A stretch of DNA of 64,000 nucleotides from Halocatena marina (GCF_023276375.1 NZ_JALLPK010000003.1:310001-374000); one strand, 5' to 3'. Shown: positions 46,466 to 53,764, numbered from the stretch's first letter. Translations and numbers: made by a program. Notes: generated by a model from the letters alone, not told the origin.

Positions 46466-46857
46466 GCCTATATCATTACAGTTCGGGTGTCACTTTAGCG
46501 AATGCTTGGATTCCATCTCATGACCTCATTTCAACCGCTCTAACTCACCTTCAACGCTCGGCACGCTCGTTGAGTCGCTGATTATGCCGCACTGATGATG
46601 ATCAATACCGGTCCCTGCCCATCAACCGACTGGTCGAAGTCGAAACTAGCGATCACCGGACGTGATCACTCGTTCACAAGTAACAGAATCGGCGAGGTCG
46701 ATGGCATGGGTGGCGGTGCACTTGAACCGACACTGGCGAATGCTTCGGATGTCTCCGGTCTCAAGGACAGTGAATACTCTCGAATGGGTCGTCGGGCGTG
46801 CTCAAAGTGGTCGATTTGGCTGGAGAGGCGAAGAAAGACTGTGGATTCGATGACTTC
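46466..46857. other. Intergenic upstream of leader 3
   Basis: No supported gene. The right part resembles the sequence upstream of leader 1 (GATGACTTCG..GGACCG), so the duplicated leader block is longer than the core. Confidence 0.45.
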
Positions 46858-46963
46858 GCGGACCGTTATAAAGTCCGTGTACAGCGGGGGTCCACGATCG
46901 ATGATGGCTGAGAGACCGACGGAGAAAGCTTTATTGATGCTCTCGGCCGAATTTTCCATACCA
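46858..46963 (+). promoter_or_regulatory. CRISPR leader 3
   Basis: GCGGACCG, TTATAAAG, GGTCCACG, AAAGCTTTATT, then CCATACCA before the repeat; nearly identical to leader 1. Confidence 0.8.
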
Positions 46964-47072
46964 TTTCAACTGCGCCAAAGCTGACCCAGGCATTGAAACT
47001 CCCTGTGGATGGCGTAGCAATAGCTTGCTTCCGGTATTTCAACTGTGCCAGTAATCGGTAAGGCACCGAACA
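46964..47072 (+). CRISPR. CRISPR array 3 (repeat type A), single spacer
   Basis: One repeat at 46964-46999 (type A with two changes, CTGCGCCAAAGC), one 37-base spacer at 47000-47036, and a degenerate terminal repeat at 47037-47072 that keeps only its first half. The full leader is present, so this is either a minimal new array or the survivor of a collapse. Confidence 0.85.
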
Positions 47073-47392
47073 CAGCAATGGGGAGCGTTCTCTCCAGTGC
47101 CATAAAACAGATCGACGGCACGGATTGGGTCGTCAGTCATTCGATGCCCCCAGTGTCAGTTGCCTTGTCTCCTCTCGCTCCGTGACTCGGTATCGGTATC
47201 CTGCGCTCACAGCACTCGGTCAGTTCGAATAGGGATAGCACCCAGAAATCCACCTTATAGAACCCAATTGGTGACGAACTCCGATCCATGGGCTTCGGAC
47301 GATTCACATCGCTTCAGCGGCCGCTCTCGGGTTTTGAGTAGGTAGGTGTTGAAAACGAGCAGCTGAAACGCTTACACGGTGACATGGGTTGC
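47073..47392. other. Intergenic, no recognised gene
   Basis: About 320 bases right of array 3 with no gene motif. Confidence 0.45.
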
Positions 47393-47620
47393 TCAGTCGA
47401 TTCGTGTAATCGTCCACTCCTCACCCAGCTCGATGTGCTCGCCGAAGAGCTGACGATGCTCACAGCCATTGCCGTACTGGGTGCAACACTCGGCGGACGG
47501 TTGCCACTCCGGCCCGATTGGTGGGGTGGTCTCTTGGGTCTGTTCAAGGAAGACTTCGAGATCGCCACCACAGTGCCGACAGCTCTCCTCCTGTCGGTAC
47601 GTCGCGTGTGTTCCCGACAT
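47393..47620 (-). CDS. Small Cys-rich protein
   Basis: 75 residues from ATG 47620 (MSGTHATYRQEESCRHCGGD). A CRHC pair and a later CCTQYGNGCEHR suggest one zinc site. It overlaps the end of the upstream 112-residue gene in another frame by 77 bases, so it may instead be its C-terminal half after a frameshift. No family recognised; small zinc proteins of this sort are common on haloarchaeal plasmids. Confidence 0.45.
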   Translation of the reverse strand: MSGTHATYRQEESCRHCGGDLEVFLEQTQETTPPIGPEWQPSAECCTQYGNGCEHRQLFGEHIELGEEWTITRID

Positions 47621-47882
47621 CATAACAGTCCTCAATCTCGATCGAGGTGCCATTCGGGAGGACGCCCATCCCTCGGGTTTCCGCAAAGCGAGCCGATCGC
47701 TTTGAGGCACAGACGTAATCGGGATGGTGCGGTTGATCGCAGGCGTCGCACTCGATATGGCCACCGTGCTCCGGACACCACCAGCCCATGTAGTGCGTCG
47801 TGGCGTTCTCGTTGCCGGTCTCGGTGATCACGTCATGCTCTAGTTCCGTGCCGCAGTCCGGGCATGGCCGTGTATTACTCAT
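47544..47882 (-). CDS. Zinc-ribbon protein
   Basis: 112 residues. CPDCGTELEHDVITET and CPEHGGHIECDACDQPHHPD provide eight or more Cys/His ligands, so two zinc sites are likely. The ATG overlaps the stop of the preceding 42-codon gene (ATGAGTAA). The last ~25 residues overlap the next gene. Function unknown; nucleic-acid or protein binding is possible. Confidence 0.5.
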   Translation of the reverse strand: MSNTRPCPDCGTELEHDVITETGNENATTHYMGWWCPEHGGHIECDACDQPHHPDYVCASKRSARFAETRGMGVLPNGTSIEIEDCYDVGNTRDVPTGGELSALWWRSRSLP

Positions 47883-48003
47883 CGTCGTTCATCCCTTTAT
47901 CGTCAACAGCGAGTTGGTGCATGTCGCCGTCTTTATAGACCGTCTCACCGACCGTGATCGGTTCATCGAGTCTACCGGCAAAACTCTCCGAACTCGTTTC
48001 CAC
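47875..48003 (-). CDS. 42-residue acidic protein
   Basis: GTG 48003 to TAA 47875: begins ETSSESFAGRLDEPITVGET and ends MHQLAVDDKGMNDDE. The stop overlaps the ATG of the zinc-ribbon gene, which supports real translation. No family recognised; the size and charge are those of a plasmid small protein. Confidence 0.4.
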   Translation of the reverse strand: METSSESFAGRLDEPITVGETVYKDGDMHQLAVDDKGMNDDE

Positions 48004-48090
48004 CTACATCGTTGGCGATGACGCAAAGCGTGCCGATCGTTATCAATCAACGAATTTGGTAAAAATTAGCGATTGAACTACACTTCTTTG

Positions 48091-48258
48091 TCACTTGCGA
48101 GCGAGTCGGTCGTAGACACCTTGGTGACGTTCGATATTGCGCTTGGCCAGTTCGCGCACTGCCTTCCGGCGCTCTTCTGGAGTGGATGCGTCTTTGATCG
48201 CTGCAACCAGTTCCTCATCGCGGGTGGTGGAAGTCATTGGCCGGTGTTCGTCTTGCAT
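48091..48258 (-). CDS. 55-residue helical protein after doc
   Basis: ATG 48258 to TGA 48091: MQDEHRPMTSTTRDEELVAA, then IKDASTPEERRKAVRELAKR and NIERHQGVYDRLARK. It starts two bases after the Doc stop and should be cotranscribed. Highly charged and helical, like many antitoxins, but in the second position rather than the usual first. No family recognised. Confidence 0.5.
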   Translation of the reverse strand: MQDEHRPMTSTTRDEELVAAIKDASTPEERRKAVRELAKRNIERHQGVYDRLARK

Positions 48259-48260
48259 CG

Positions 48261-48683
48261 TCATGTGTTCTTCGCTGCGTGGGCGTCTAGGTATGCTACA
48301 ATGCGACCGATATCGACGTTCTCAGCGTTCCGGGCGATATCTTCGAGCATGTCCTCAACCTCACTACCGTAATCGAAGTGGTAGCCGTTGAGTCGATAGA
48401 ACAACTCGACCGTATTCAAAGCCGTTCGCTTGTTCCCATCAACGAACGGATGCCCGCCAGCAATCAACCGCATTAGATGCGCAGTTTTCTCATGGATTGT
48501 CTCGGGTGCTTTCCCGTAGTATCCCTTCGAGATATAGTCAACCGCAAACTCAATATCCCCCGGTGATTTCACTCCCGGATCTGTCTCCGTATCGCTGGTG
48601 ACAACAACCTCGTGTCTGTCCCCGTGGCGATCAGAACGGCGAACACGGTTGCCGGGGACACTCACGAAGCAGACGTGATCCAT
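48261..48683 (-). CDS. doc: Doc/Fic-family toxin (death-on-curing)
   Basis: 140 residues. The core motif HPFVDGNKRT (residues 78-87) with an intact catalytic His is that of Doc, which phosphorylates EF-Tu/EF1A-type factors. DPGVKSPGDIEFAVDYISKG and ETIHEKTAHLMRLIAGG are typical of the family. The first ~30 residues (GNRVRRSDRHGDRHEVVV) fit poorly and may reflect a small frameshift or divergence. No Phd-type gene precedes it; the neighbours are a 55-residue ORF behind and a divergent DUF1931 gene. Confidence 0.82.
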   Translation of the reverse strand: MDHVCFVSVPGNRVRRSDRHGDRHEVVVTSDTETDPGVKSPGDIEFAVDYISKGYYGKAPETIHEKTAHLMRLIAGGHPFVDGNKRTALNTVELFYRLNGYHFDYGSEVEDMLEDIARNAENVDIGRIVAYLDAHAAKNT

Positions 48684-48736
48684 TGCTGGACGACGAAATC
48701 ACCAGTTTTAACGCTCATTGGTTGGAAAAAGCGGGT

Positions 48737-48901
48737 ATGGCAGATCTCATTGTCAAAGCAGCAGTCAGAGACGCAATCGACGGCAACGTCTCGGGCGACT
48801 TCTACGACGCCCTCGATGAGGAGGTCCACGAGCTCCTCAACGAAGCAGCGCGGCGTGCTGAGGAGAATACCCGCAAAACTGTCCAAGCACGCGATCTCTG
48901 A
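48737..48901 (+). CDS. DUF1931 histone-fold protein
   Basis: 54 residues from ATG 48737: MADLIVKAAVRDAIDGNVSG, DFYDALDEEVHELLNEAARR, AEENTRKTVQARDL. This matches haloarchaeal DUF1931 proteins, which have a histone fold. TTTTAA at 48707-48712 is placed for a leaderless start here, so the upstream in-frame ATG 48683 is rejected. It is transcribed divergently from doc across about 50 bases and could regulate it, but that pairing is inference. Confidence 0.7.
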   Translation: MADLIVKAAVRDAIDGNVSGDFYDALDEEVHELLNEAARRAEENTRKTVQARDL

Positions 48902-48978
48902 ACAGGTAGTCACACACGGTTACTGATTTTGCCTGAAACGTACCCTCGTGACAGTCAATCGACTTACGACGTGGAGAA

Positions 48979-49428
48979 TTATGGTCCACCCGTATCGACA
49001 GGCACACGAGTGAGTCCAAGCGTCGCAAAATCACTATCGAACGCAAACACGTGCTCGACATTTCGTTCATCGGCGAGCACGCCGGTGAGATGGTCGACAA
49101 GCGAAATATCGTGGTCATCGTACTGCTCGAATTGCTCACAGGCAGCATCGAACGCCACCGCATCGGGGTGGAGCACTGTCACATTCGGCGAGGTACGGAC
49201 GGTCTGGAGGACCTCAGCGGCAACAGCGGTGCCAGTGCGAGCGAGAATCAATGTCACAAGTTCTGAGAGTGTATGCGCACTCATGTAGATCGGGCGATAC
49301 GCGAGCTCACCAGCTCGGATCGCATCGAACACTGCCTGTGCACGGGCGTGTTCAGCATCATCCTCATCGAAGACGGCATAGAGACCGCCTGTATCAATAA
49401 ATAGCGGCGTGGCTCCCCGCTCACTCAT
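48979..49428 (-). CDS. PIN-domain toxin 1 (VapC-like)
   Basis: 149 residues. PIN ribonuclease acids are in place: LFIDTGGLYAVFDEDD (Asp12), SAHTLSELVTL (Glu), SLVDHL (Asp) and the terminal HVFAFDSDFATLG. The start overlaps the stop of the winged-helix gene by ATGA, the classic antitoxin-toxin layout. The last ~25 residues (FAFDSDFATLGLTRVPVDTG) are shared exactly with PIN toxin 2 at 52736. Confidence 0.85.
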   Translation of the reverse strand: MSERGATPLFIDTGGLYAVFDEDDAEHARAQAVFDAIRAGELAYRPIYMSAHTLSELVTLILARTGTAVAAEVLQTVRTSPNVTVLHPDAVAFDAACEQFEQYDDHDISLVDHLTGVLADERNVEHVFAFDSDFATLGLTRVPVDTGGP

Positions 49429-49805
49429 GGATCATGGTTATTCGCAACCGCATCAGCGACATACTCATCAACGTTGTGCGAGACATCGCTCACCCCGCTC
49501 GCGAACGTCGGCGGATTGGCAAACAACGGATCGTCCGGATCGAAAGCTGTCGAGACTGGGGGAGACTCCGCCGTGAGCCACCACACCACTGCACCCCCGC
49601 CAACTTTCCGACGAGCGACGGTTCCCTCATCAAGTAACGTCAGCAACTTCTGCCGTGCGGCTTCGGACGTATACCCGAGTTCTTCACCTACCTCCTTCGC
49701 AGTGACGACCGGCGTCTCTGCCCGACGAAGAACATCAACGACAGCTGCTGGTGTGATCGTCTCAACGAACTGACCACGGTCGTTGCGTTCACGACTATTA
49801 CTCAT
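49425..49805 (-). CDS. Winged-helix antitoxin 1 with DPLF tail
   Basis: 126 residues from ATG 49805 (MSNSRERNDRGQFVETITPA). Winged helix: VVDVLRRAETPVVTAKEVGE, LGYTSEAARQKLLTLLDEGT, VVWWLT. The acidic C-terminal tail contains FDPDDPLFANPPTF, probably the toxin-binding segment. Palindromic sites upstream suggest autoregulation. Its paralogue at 53504 lacks this tail. Confidence 0.75.
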   Translation of the reverse strand: MSNSRERNDRGQFVETITPAAVVDVLRRAETPVVTAKEVGEELGYTSEAARQKLLTLLDEGTVARRKVGGGAVVWWLTAESPPVSTAFDPDDPLFANPPTFASGVSDVSHNVDEYVADAVANNHDP

Positions 49806-49839
49806 AGCTCTAGTGTCGCTCGCTAGCCCTATAACCCTA

Positions 49840-49887
49840 TTGATGCGCAGCAAATGGGGAATTTTATATCCTATTGGTGCGTAGCAA
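49840..49887. promoter_or_regulatory. Paired operators around a bidirectional TATA (locus 1)
   Basis: Two related near-palindromes, TTGATGCGCAGCAA (49840-49853) and TTGGTGCGTAGCAA (49874-49887), flank TTTTATAT, which can serve both the antitoxin (minus) and the small-protein operon (plus). The wHTH antitoxin is the likely binder. Confidence 0.6.
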
Positions 49888-49901
49888 GTGGCGGGGACAC
49901 A

Positions 49902-49985
49902 CCGGCCTCTTGGGGCGTTTTCAACAGAAGAATGCCCGCGTGTTGGAGCACGCAGGCCGGTTGTCTTGAATGAACTCCGACAACC
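49902..49985 (+). ncRNA. Conserved structured 5' leader, copy 1
   Basis: 84 bases between the promoter and ATG 49986, nearly identical to 53852-53935. Possible stems: CCGGCCT (49902) with AGGCCGG (49954); GCGTG with CACGC (49938/49949); GGTTGTC (49959) with GACAACC (49979-49985), the last ending at the start codon. The first and third share bases 49959-49960, so they may be alternatives. Confidence 0.5.
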
Positions 49986-50312
49986 ATGACGAACTCACCG
50001 ACGGCAGTAGTTAAAGCCGACGCATCGACCGACGACGACCAGCGCGCCGATCAGGCATCCGACGCTTTCATGATCGGTGTCGATACCAACGGGCGCGAGC
50101 ACTACTGCTCACGCATTCGTGACTGTGTAACCGTCATCGACGACGACGGAGCCGAGCAAACACAGGCGCTCAACGACCGTCCGCTAAAGAACTGGATGGC
50201 ATTCGTCGAGCAGGAGCTCGGTGGCTGGGACGAGACTAATGTCTATTCGGGCTCCACCTTCACGCACCTTGTGCGACAACTCGGGAACGCGGTCACCGTG
50301 GGTGAGGCGTAA
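49986..50312 (+). CDS. Small-protein operon 1, gene A (unknown)
   Basis: 108 residues, acidic, no known family: VVKADASTDDDQRADQASDA, FMIGVDTNGREHYCSRIRDC, VTVIDDDGAEQTQALNDRPL, then WMAFVEQELGGWDE. About 85 percent identical to gene A of operon 2 (53936), so the pair is under selection or recently duplicated. The TAA overlaps the next ATG. Divergent from the PIN/wHTH locus. Confidence 0.65.
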   Translation: MTNSPTAVVKADASTDDDQRADQASDAFMIGVDTNGREHYCSRIRDCVTVIDDDGAEQTQALNDRPLKNWMAFVEQELGGWDETNVYSGSTFTHLVRQLGNAVTVGEA

Positions 50313-50440
50313 TGAGCCGGACTCGACCCGATGACTGCGAGTGCAAACACGCACCGATGGGCATGCCCTGTCCGGAATGTGTCGATGCTGGCTTCGATAC
50401 GCCCAAAAACGGCGTTGTACAGAACGGGAGGCTCAAGTGA
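50312..50440 (+). CDS. Small-protein operon 1, zinc-finger gene
   Basis: 42 residues: MSRTRPDDCECKHAPMGMPC then PECVDAGFDTP. CxCxH...CPxC can bind one zinc ion. ATG overlaps the gene A stop; TGA overlaps the GTG of the next gene. Almost identical to 54674-54808. Confidence 0.6.
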   Translation: MSRTRPDDCECKHAPMGMPCPECVDAGFDTPKNGVVQNGRLK

Positions 50441-50577
50441 GCGACGACGTCACCGAGGTCCTGACTGACGACGGCCGGCATGTGCTCTACAGCACCGATG
50501 AAGACGCTGACGAGCCCGCAGACACCCGCGAGTGGGTCGCCAGCGACGCTACCGTCTCTGGCAGCGACCAGGAGTAA
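50437..50577 (+). CDS. Small-protein operon 1, last gene
   Basis: 46 residues from GTG 50437 (GTGA overlap): SDDVTEVLTDDGRHVLYSTD, EDADEPADTREWVASDATVS. Highly acidic. Paralogous to 54805-54945, where the start is ATG in the same overlap. The in-frame extension upstream to 50341 reads through the zinc-finger gene and is rejected. Confidence 0.55.
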   Translation: MSDDVTEVLTDDGRHVLYSTDEDADEPADTREWVASDATVSGSDQE

Positions 50578-50851
50578 CTGATCGTTGGCGGTCTGTCTGT
50601 CCTGAATGGGAGTGGCTCGCTCCGATCCATGGACGGCGGCGGCCACTGCATGCTATAACGGGGATGTGACCATACCTACGACAAACAACACGATCGACTC
50701 GTCTAACGACAGGCCGACATCTCTATTTTCTAGTCTGATCGAGCACTTTCCGGAGGGCTCTTCTCTAACACAGTAGAATAGGGATATTTACCTGAGTATT
50801 GTCAAGACTCGTCCTGATGAATCCAACGCACATATTCAGCATGGAGGTCAT

Positions 50852-51262
50852 TCAGGGCCGAATGGGAAATAGCCCGTCCGAGACAGCCTTTCGGAGGCGA
50901 GTGAGGACTCCGCCCTCGGATTCTCCATCGGAGAGGGCCCATCCGGCCTTTTCGGCGGCCTCAGTGACGGAAACGAACTCCCAGCCGAGGTGGGTGGACA
51001 CCCGGCGGTCCTCCCCGGCCGTTCCGACATACACATGCCGTCGCGTGGGCGTCGCCCCGCGTATCTCCTCCAAGGCGAGCCACTTGTCGCGGTCGTCGAG
51101 GTCGAAGTCCTGCCGGAGCCCATATTCCTCGACGGCCCTTTCAACCGCGTCGAGGTCGTTGTCGACGACGCCAACGTGCTGGCTCCAGTTCTGAGCGTCT
51201 TCAAACACCGCCATGGAGTCCTCAAGTCGCTCGACAGCCGAGAGCGAGAACGCGAGCGTCAT
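50852..51262 (-). CDS. DUF7124 family protein
   Basis: 136 residues from ATG 51262 (MTLAFSLSAVERLEDSMAVF). The N-terminal half, with EDAQNWSQHVGVVDNDLDAV and GLRQDFDLDD, and the later RHVYVGTAGEDRRVSTHLGW, EFVSVTEAAEKAGWAL match haloarchaeal DUF7124. Role unknown; no catalytic motif. An upstream in-frame ATG at 51295 would add 11 residues not typical of the family. Monocistronic. Confidence 0.7.
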   Translation of the reverse strand: MTLAFSLSAVERLEDSMAVFEDAQNWSQHVGVVDNDLDAVERAVEEYGLRQDFDLDDRDKWLALEEIRGATPTRRHVYVGTAGEDRRVSTHLGWEFVSVTEAAEKAGWALSDGESEGGVLTRLRKAVSDGLFPIRP

Positions 51263-51431
51263 CGCACCCCTGTTACTGTTACCATCAATGCTCATACTCG
51301 GTCGTTCGGACTCGCACGGGAAAGCCGCTCGGGGACAGATTTGTCCCGTTCCCCTCTGTCCTATCGTCTGAATCAGTCTCCCCTCTGGTGGACCAAGCGT
51401 TCATGCACCTGCCAGTCGAGATGAAAGATGG

Positions 51432-51923
51432 ATGCAGAAAATCACAATCGACGACATCGATCCGATGGTACCGGGCGGTGGGGAGAGTAGTCTCGATATG
51501 CGCAGGCTTGCAGAGCCACTCAACACGAGCGAGCTGGCGATCAATTACTACGCGCTCGATCCCGGCCAAGCGTTTTCGCCCGGGATTCACACGCACCTCG
51601 ATCAGGAGGAAGTGTTCTATATCCTCGACGGTACGGCAACGTTCGAGACGAAACCCGAAGCGACTGCTGACAGCGAGCATATTGAGGTACGTGCTGGTGA
51701 GGTCGTTCGATTCGCGCCAGGGGAGTTTCAGCAGGGTCGCAACGAGGGTGATGCCCCGGTCGTCGCGTTGGCACTCGGTGCGCCACGAGGACCTACGGAG
51801 GGGCGCGTTCCCCAGCCCTGTCCGGAATGCGAAGAGAGCGACGTGCTGGCAGTCATGCTAAACGACGGAGAGATACAGCTCCAGTGTCCCGAGTGTGACG
51901 CGGAAATCGACACTGAGATGTGA
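51432..51923 (+). CDS. Cupin-domain protein with zinc ribbon
   Basis: 163 residues. Cupin motif 1 SPGIHTHLDQEEVFYILDGT (His, His, Glu) and motif 2 VRFAPGEFQQGRNEGD, where the usual second-motif His is Gln. The C-terminal CPECEESDVLAVML and CPECDAEIDTEM form a zinc ribbon. Such proteins may be isomerases, sensors or storage proteins; nothing in the context decides. Monocistronic. Confidence 0.75.
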   Translation: MQKITIDDIDPMVPGGGESSLDMRRLAEPLNTSELAINYYALDPGQAFSPGIHTHLDQEEVFYILDGTATFETKPEATADSEHIEVRAGEVVRFAPGEFQQGRNEGDAPVVALALGAPRGPTEGRVPQPCPECEESDVLAVMLNDGEIQLQCPECDAEIDTEM

Positions 51924-52247
51924 CACGGCGCCCCAACGTGCCGGCACGGAGAGTGGTCCACTACAGTCTAGCCTCAGCGTCCGAAATCACGCAGAAGAGG
52001 ATGGAATCCGTGTGTTCACATCAATCCAGCTTCCTTAAACGCATTGTTGACAACCCCCGGCGCTCTTCTATAGTTTGACGAAATAGCGTGCCATTCGTGT
52101 TTCCGAGGCGTACTCCAAGGCGAGCAACATCACATAGTGTATGTTTTGGTCCGTGGCTCACTCGTGTACTCAGCGTTCAGGTGATGAGACATCGAGATGA
52201 GCGTGTCACAAGACAGTATTCAAATTTCCTCATTTCAGCAATCTACT
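51924..52247. other. Intergenic with a relic of the 56.2-kb gene
   Basis: Bases about 52087-52160 resemble 56448-56520, inside the unknown gene at 56200 (shared CCGAGGCGTA.TCC.AGGCG.GCAAC.TCAC). A paralogous copy once lay here and was lost. Confidence 0.5.
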
Positions 52248-52562
52248 CTACCCAGAGAAACAGCAATCACGAATGCAAAATATCGAGATCATGACGAGCG
52301 ATTCGAGCGTTCGGACGTATGCTTCAAACGTCTCACGCCCTGTTCCCGTGAGGTGGTAAGTCGTCTGTGGCATGCGATCAACAAACTGTTTTTCGACCGT
52401 GACGCAGTCTGCGTCTTTCATCTTCTGGAGGTGTCTACTGAGGTTTCCACCGATGACATCTAACTCCTCCGTGAGATCGGTGAAGCTCGGCTTCCCGTTC
52501 GCGTACAGATGTGCAAAGATGCGGAGGCAGGTCGGCTGGTGAACGAGTTTGTCGAACTCCAT
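52248..52562 (-). CDS. Winged-helix transcriptional regulator
   Basis: 104 residues from ATG 52562 (MEFDKLVHQPTCLRIFAHLY). The helix-turn-helix of the HTH_34/ArsR-like type is clear: KPSFTDLTEELDVIGGNLSR, HLQKMKDADCVTVEK, TYHLTGTGRETFEAYV. The last ~12 residues (FCIRDCCFSG) look like run-on sequence after a damaged end. It starts two bases after the stop of a membrane-protein fragment, the usual partner of such regulators in haloarchaea. Confidence 0.7.
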   Translation of the reverse strand: MEFDKLVHQPTCLRIFAHLYANGKPSFTDLTEELDVIGGNLSRHLQKMKDADCVTVEKQFVDRMPQTTYHLTGTGRETFEAYVRTLESLVMISIFCIRDCCFSG

Positions 52563-52564
52563 TG

Positions 52565-52735
52565 TTACACCCTCTGCAGCACGAGATACGATCCGATGCC
52601 GTGAACGATGACCGATACGCCGAGGGCCGCATACGCCCAGTACTGGAGAAACGGAATATGAGTGATCGCGGGGGCAGCACGAACAGCCAGAGTCCACCTG
52701 CATAGATGGGACAAGAGAGATACCCACAACAGTGC
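52565..52735 (-). pseudogene. Membrane protein, 5'-truncated
   Basis: The minus strand reads TLAVRAAPAITHIPFLQYWA, YAALGVSVIVHGIGSYLVLQ, RV and stop, the last helix of a small membrane protein that typically precedes the winged-helix regulator. No ATG or GTG in frame. Its 5' part is replaced by the PIN toxin 2 module, so that module inserted here. Confidence 0.5.
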
Positions 52736-53191
52736 TCACGTACCACCGGTATCGACCGGAACACGCGTCAGCCCAAGGGTTGCAAAATCACTATCGAACG
52801 CGAAGATACGAGTGATATCGTGTTCGCGGGCGAGGACTGCTGAGGACTGATCGACGAACGAAATTTGATGATCGGAATATCTCCCGAACTCGTGCCGAAT
52901 TGCTGCGAACGCTGTTGCATCGGGATGGAGAACGGTGATGTTCGGGGAATCGGCGACTCGGTGAAGCGCCTCAACGGCCCCGGCGTGGGTGTCTTTCCGG
53001 AGTGTGAGTGTCGCTAGTTCCGAGAGGACGTATCCGCTGGTATACAGAGGACGATACGCGAGATTGCCCGAACTGATCCCGTCGAACACAGCTGTCGCTT
53101 GCTGGTGGTGGTCGTCTTGGTCGTTAAACCGGGCAAAGAACGCGCTCGTATCGATAAACAACGGATGGGCGGCGTGAGCGGCGTTATTCAT
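52736..53191 (-). CDS. PIN-domain toxin 2 (VapC-like)
   Basis: 151 residues from ATG 53191 (MNNAAHAAHPLFIDTSAFFA). PIN acids: FIDTS, YVLSELATL, SFVDQS and RIFAFDSDFATLG. The start overlaps the stop of the HicB-like gene (ATGAATAA), so the antitoxin is upstream. It is a clear paralogue of PIN toxin 1. Confidence 0.85.
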   Translation of the reverse strand: MNNAAHAAHPLFIDTSAFFARFNDQDDHHQQATAVFDGISSGNLAYRPLYTSGYVLSELATLTLRKDTHAGAVEALHRVADSPNITVLHPDATAFAAIRHEFGRYSDHQISFVDQSSAVLAREHDITRIFAFDSDFATLGLTRVPVDTGGT

Positions 53192-53492
53192 CGTCTTGGG
53201 TGTCCGCGTCCTCCACAGGACCGTACAGGACATCATCGATCGTCTCATCGCCCATACCGACGCTCATGATTGGTCCGCCACTAAACAGCGGGTCATCAAG
53301 AGTGATTTCAGACGGCTGTTCGTTGCTCTCGGTTTGCTTATCACGCTCTGCAATCTGTCCGACCGCTTCGTCGAGTTTTTCAAGCGCCTCATCACGAGTG
53401 AGACCTTGCGTGACCGCATGGGTAGCGGTGTCGTACGCTGTCCACCGACCGTCAGGCGTCTCTGTTAACGTGATCTGTCTCGTTGTACTCAT
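53184..53492 (-). CDS. HicB-like antitoxin with DPLF tail
   Basis: 102 residues. The N-terminal half ITLTETPDGRWTAYDTATHA, VTQGLTRDEALEKLDEAVGQ is a HicB-like partial RNase-H fold. The C-terminal tail ITLDDPLFSGGPIMSVGMGD followed by DDVLYGPVED carries the same DPLF element seen at the end of winged-helix antitoxin 1. It lies between the winged-helix gene and the toxin, a three-gene toxin-antitoxin layout. Confidence 0.7.
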   Translation of the reverse strand: MSTTRQITLTETPDGRWTAYDTATHAVTQGLTRDEALEKLDEAVGQIAERDKQTESNEQPSEITLDDPLFSGGPIMSVGMGDETIDDVLYGPVEDADTQDDE

Positions 53493-53503
53493 TCTATCAC
53501 CTC

Positions 53504-53764
53504 TCAGTTAGTCGCTGCTGGAAGCCACCAGACCACGACAGCCCCACGCACATCGCGGCGCTCAATCTGTCCCTGTTCATGCAACTCGGTGAGCTTCAAC
53601 CGTGCTGCTTCCCGGCTACAGCCGAGGGCATCAGCCACATCGCCTGTCGCCATGAATGGATCACTCGCACTCCTAACTACATCGAGCACGCGATCGAGCG
53701 TGACTGTCTCCACATATTGTCCCTGTTGGTTGCGCTTTCGCTCTCCCGAACTCACGGAAATCAT
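53504..53764 (-). CDS. Winged-helix antitoxin/regulator 2 (tail-less)
   Basis: 86 residues from ATG 53764 (MISVSSGERKRNQQGQYVET). Winged helix VLDVVRSASDPFMATGDVAD, ALGCSREAARLKLTELHEQG, VVVWWLPAATN, then stop: it ends where antitoxin 1 continues into its acidic DPLF tail. It is probably the DNA-binding part of a split antitoxin, with the HicB-like protein supplying toxin binding. A palindrome lies upstream. Confidence 0.7.
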   Translation of the reverse strand: MISVSSGERKRNQQGQYVETVTLDRVLDVVRSASDPFMATGDVADALGCSREAARLKLTELHEQGQIERRDVRGAVVVWWLPAATN

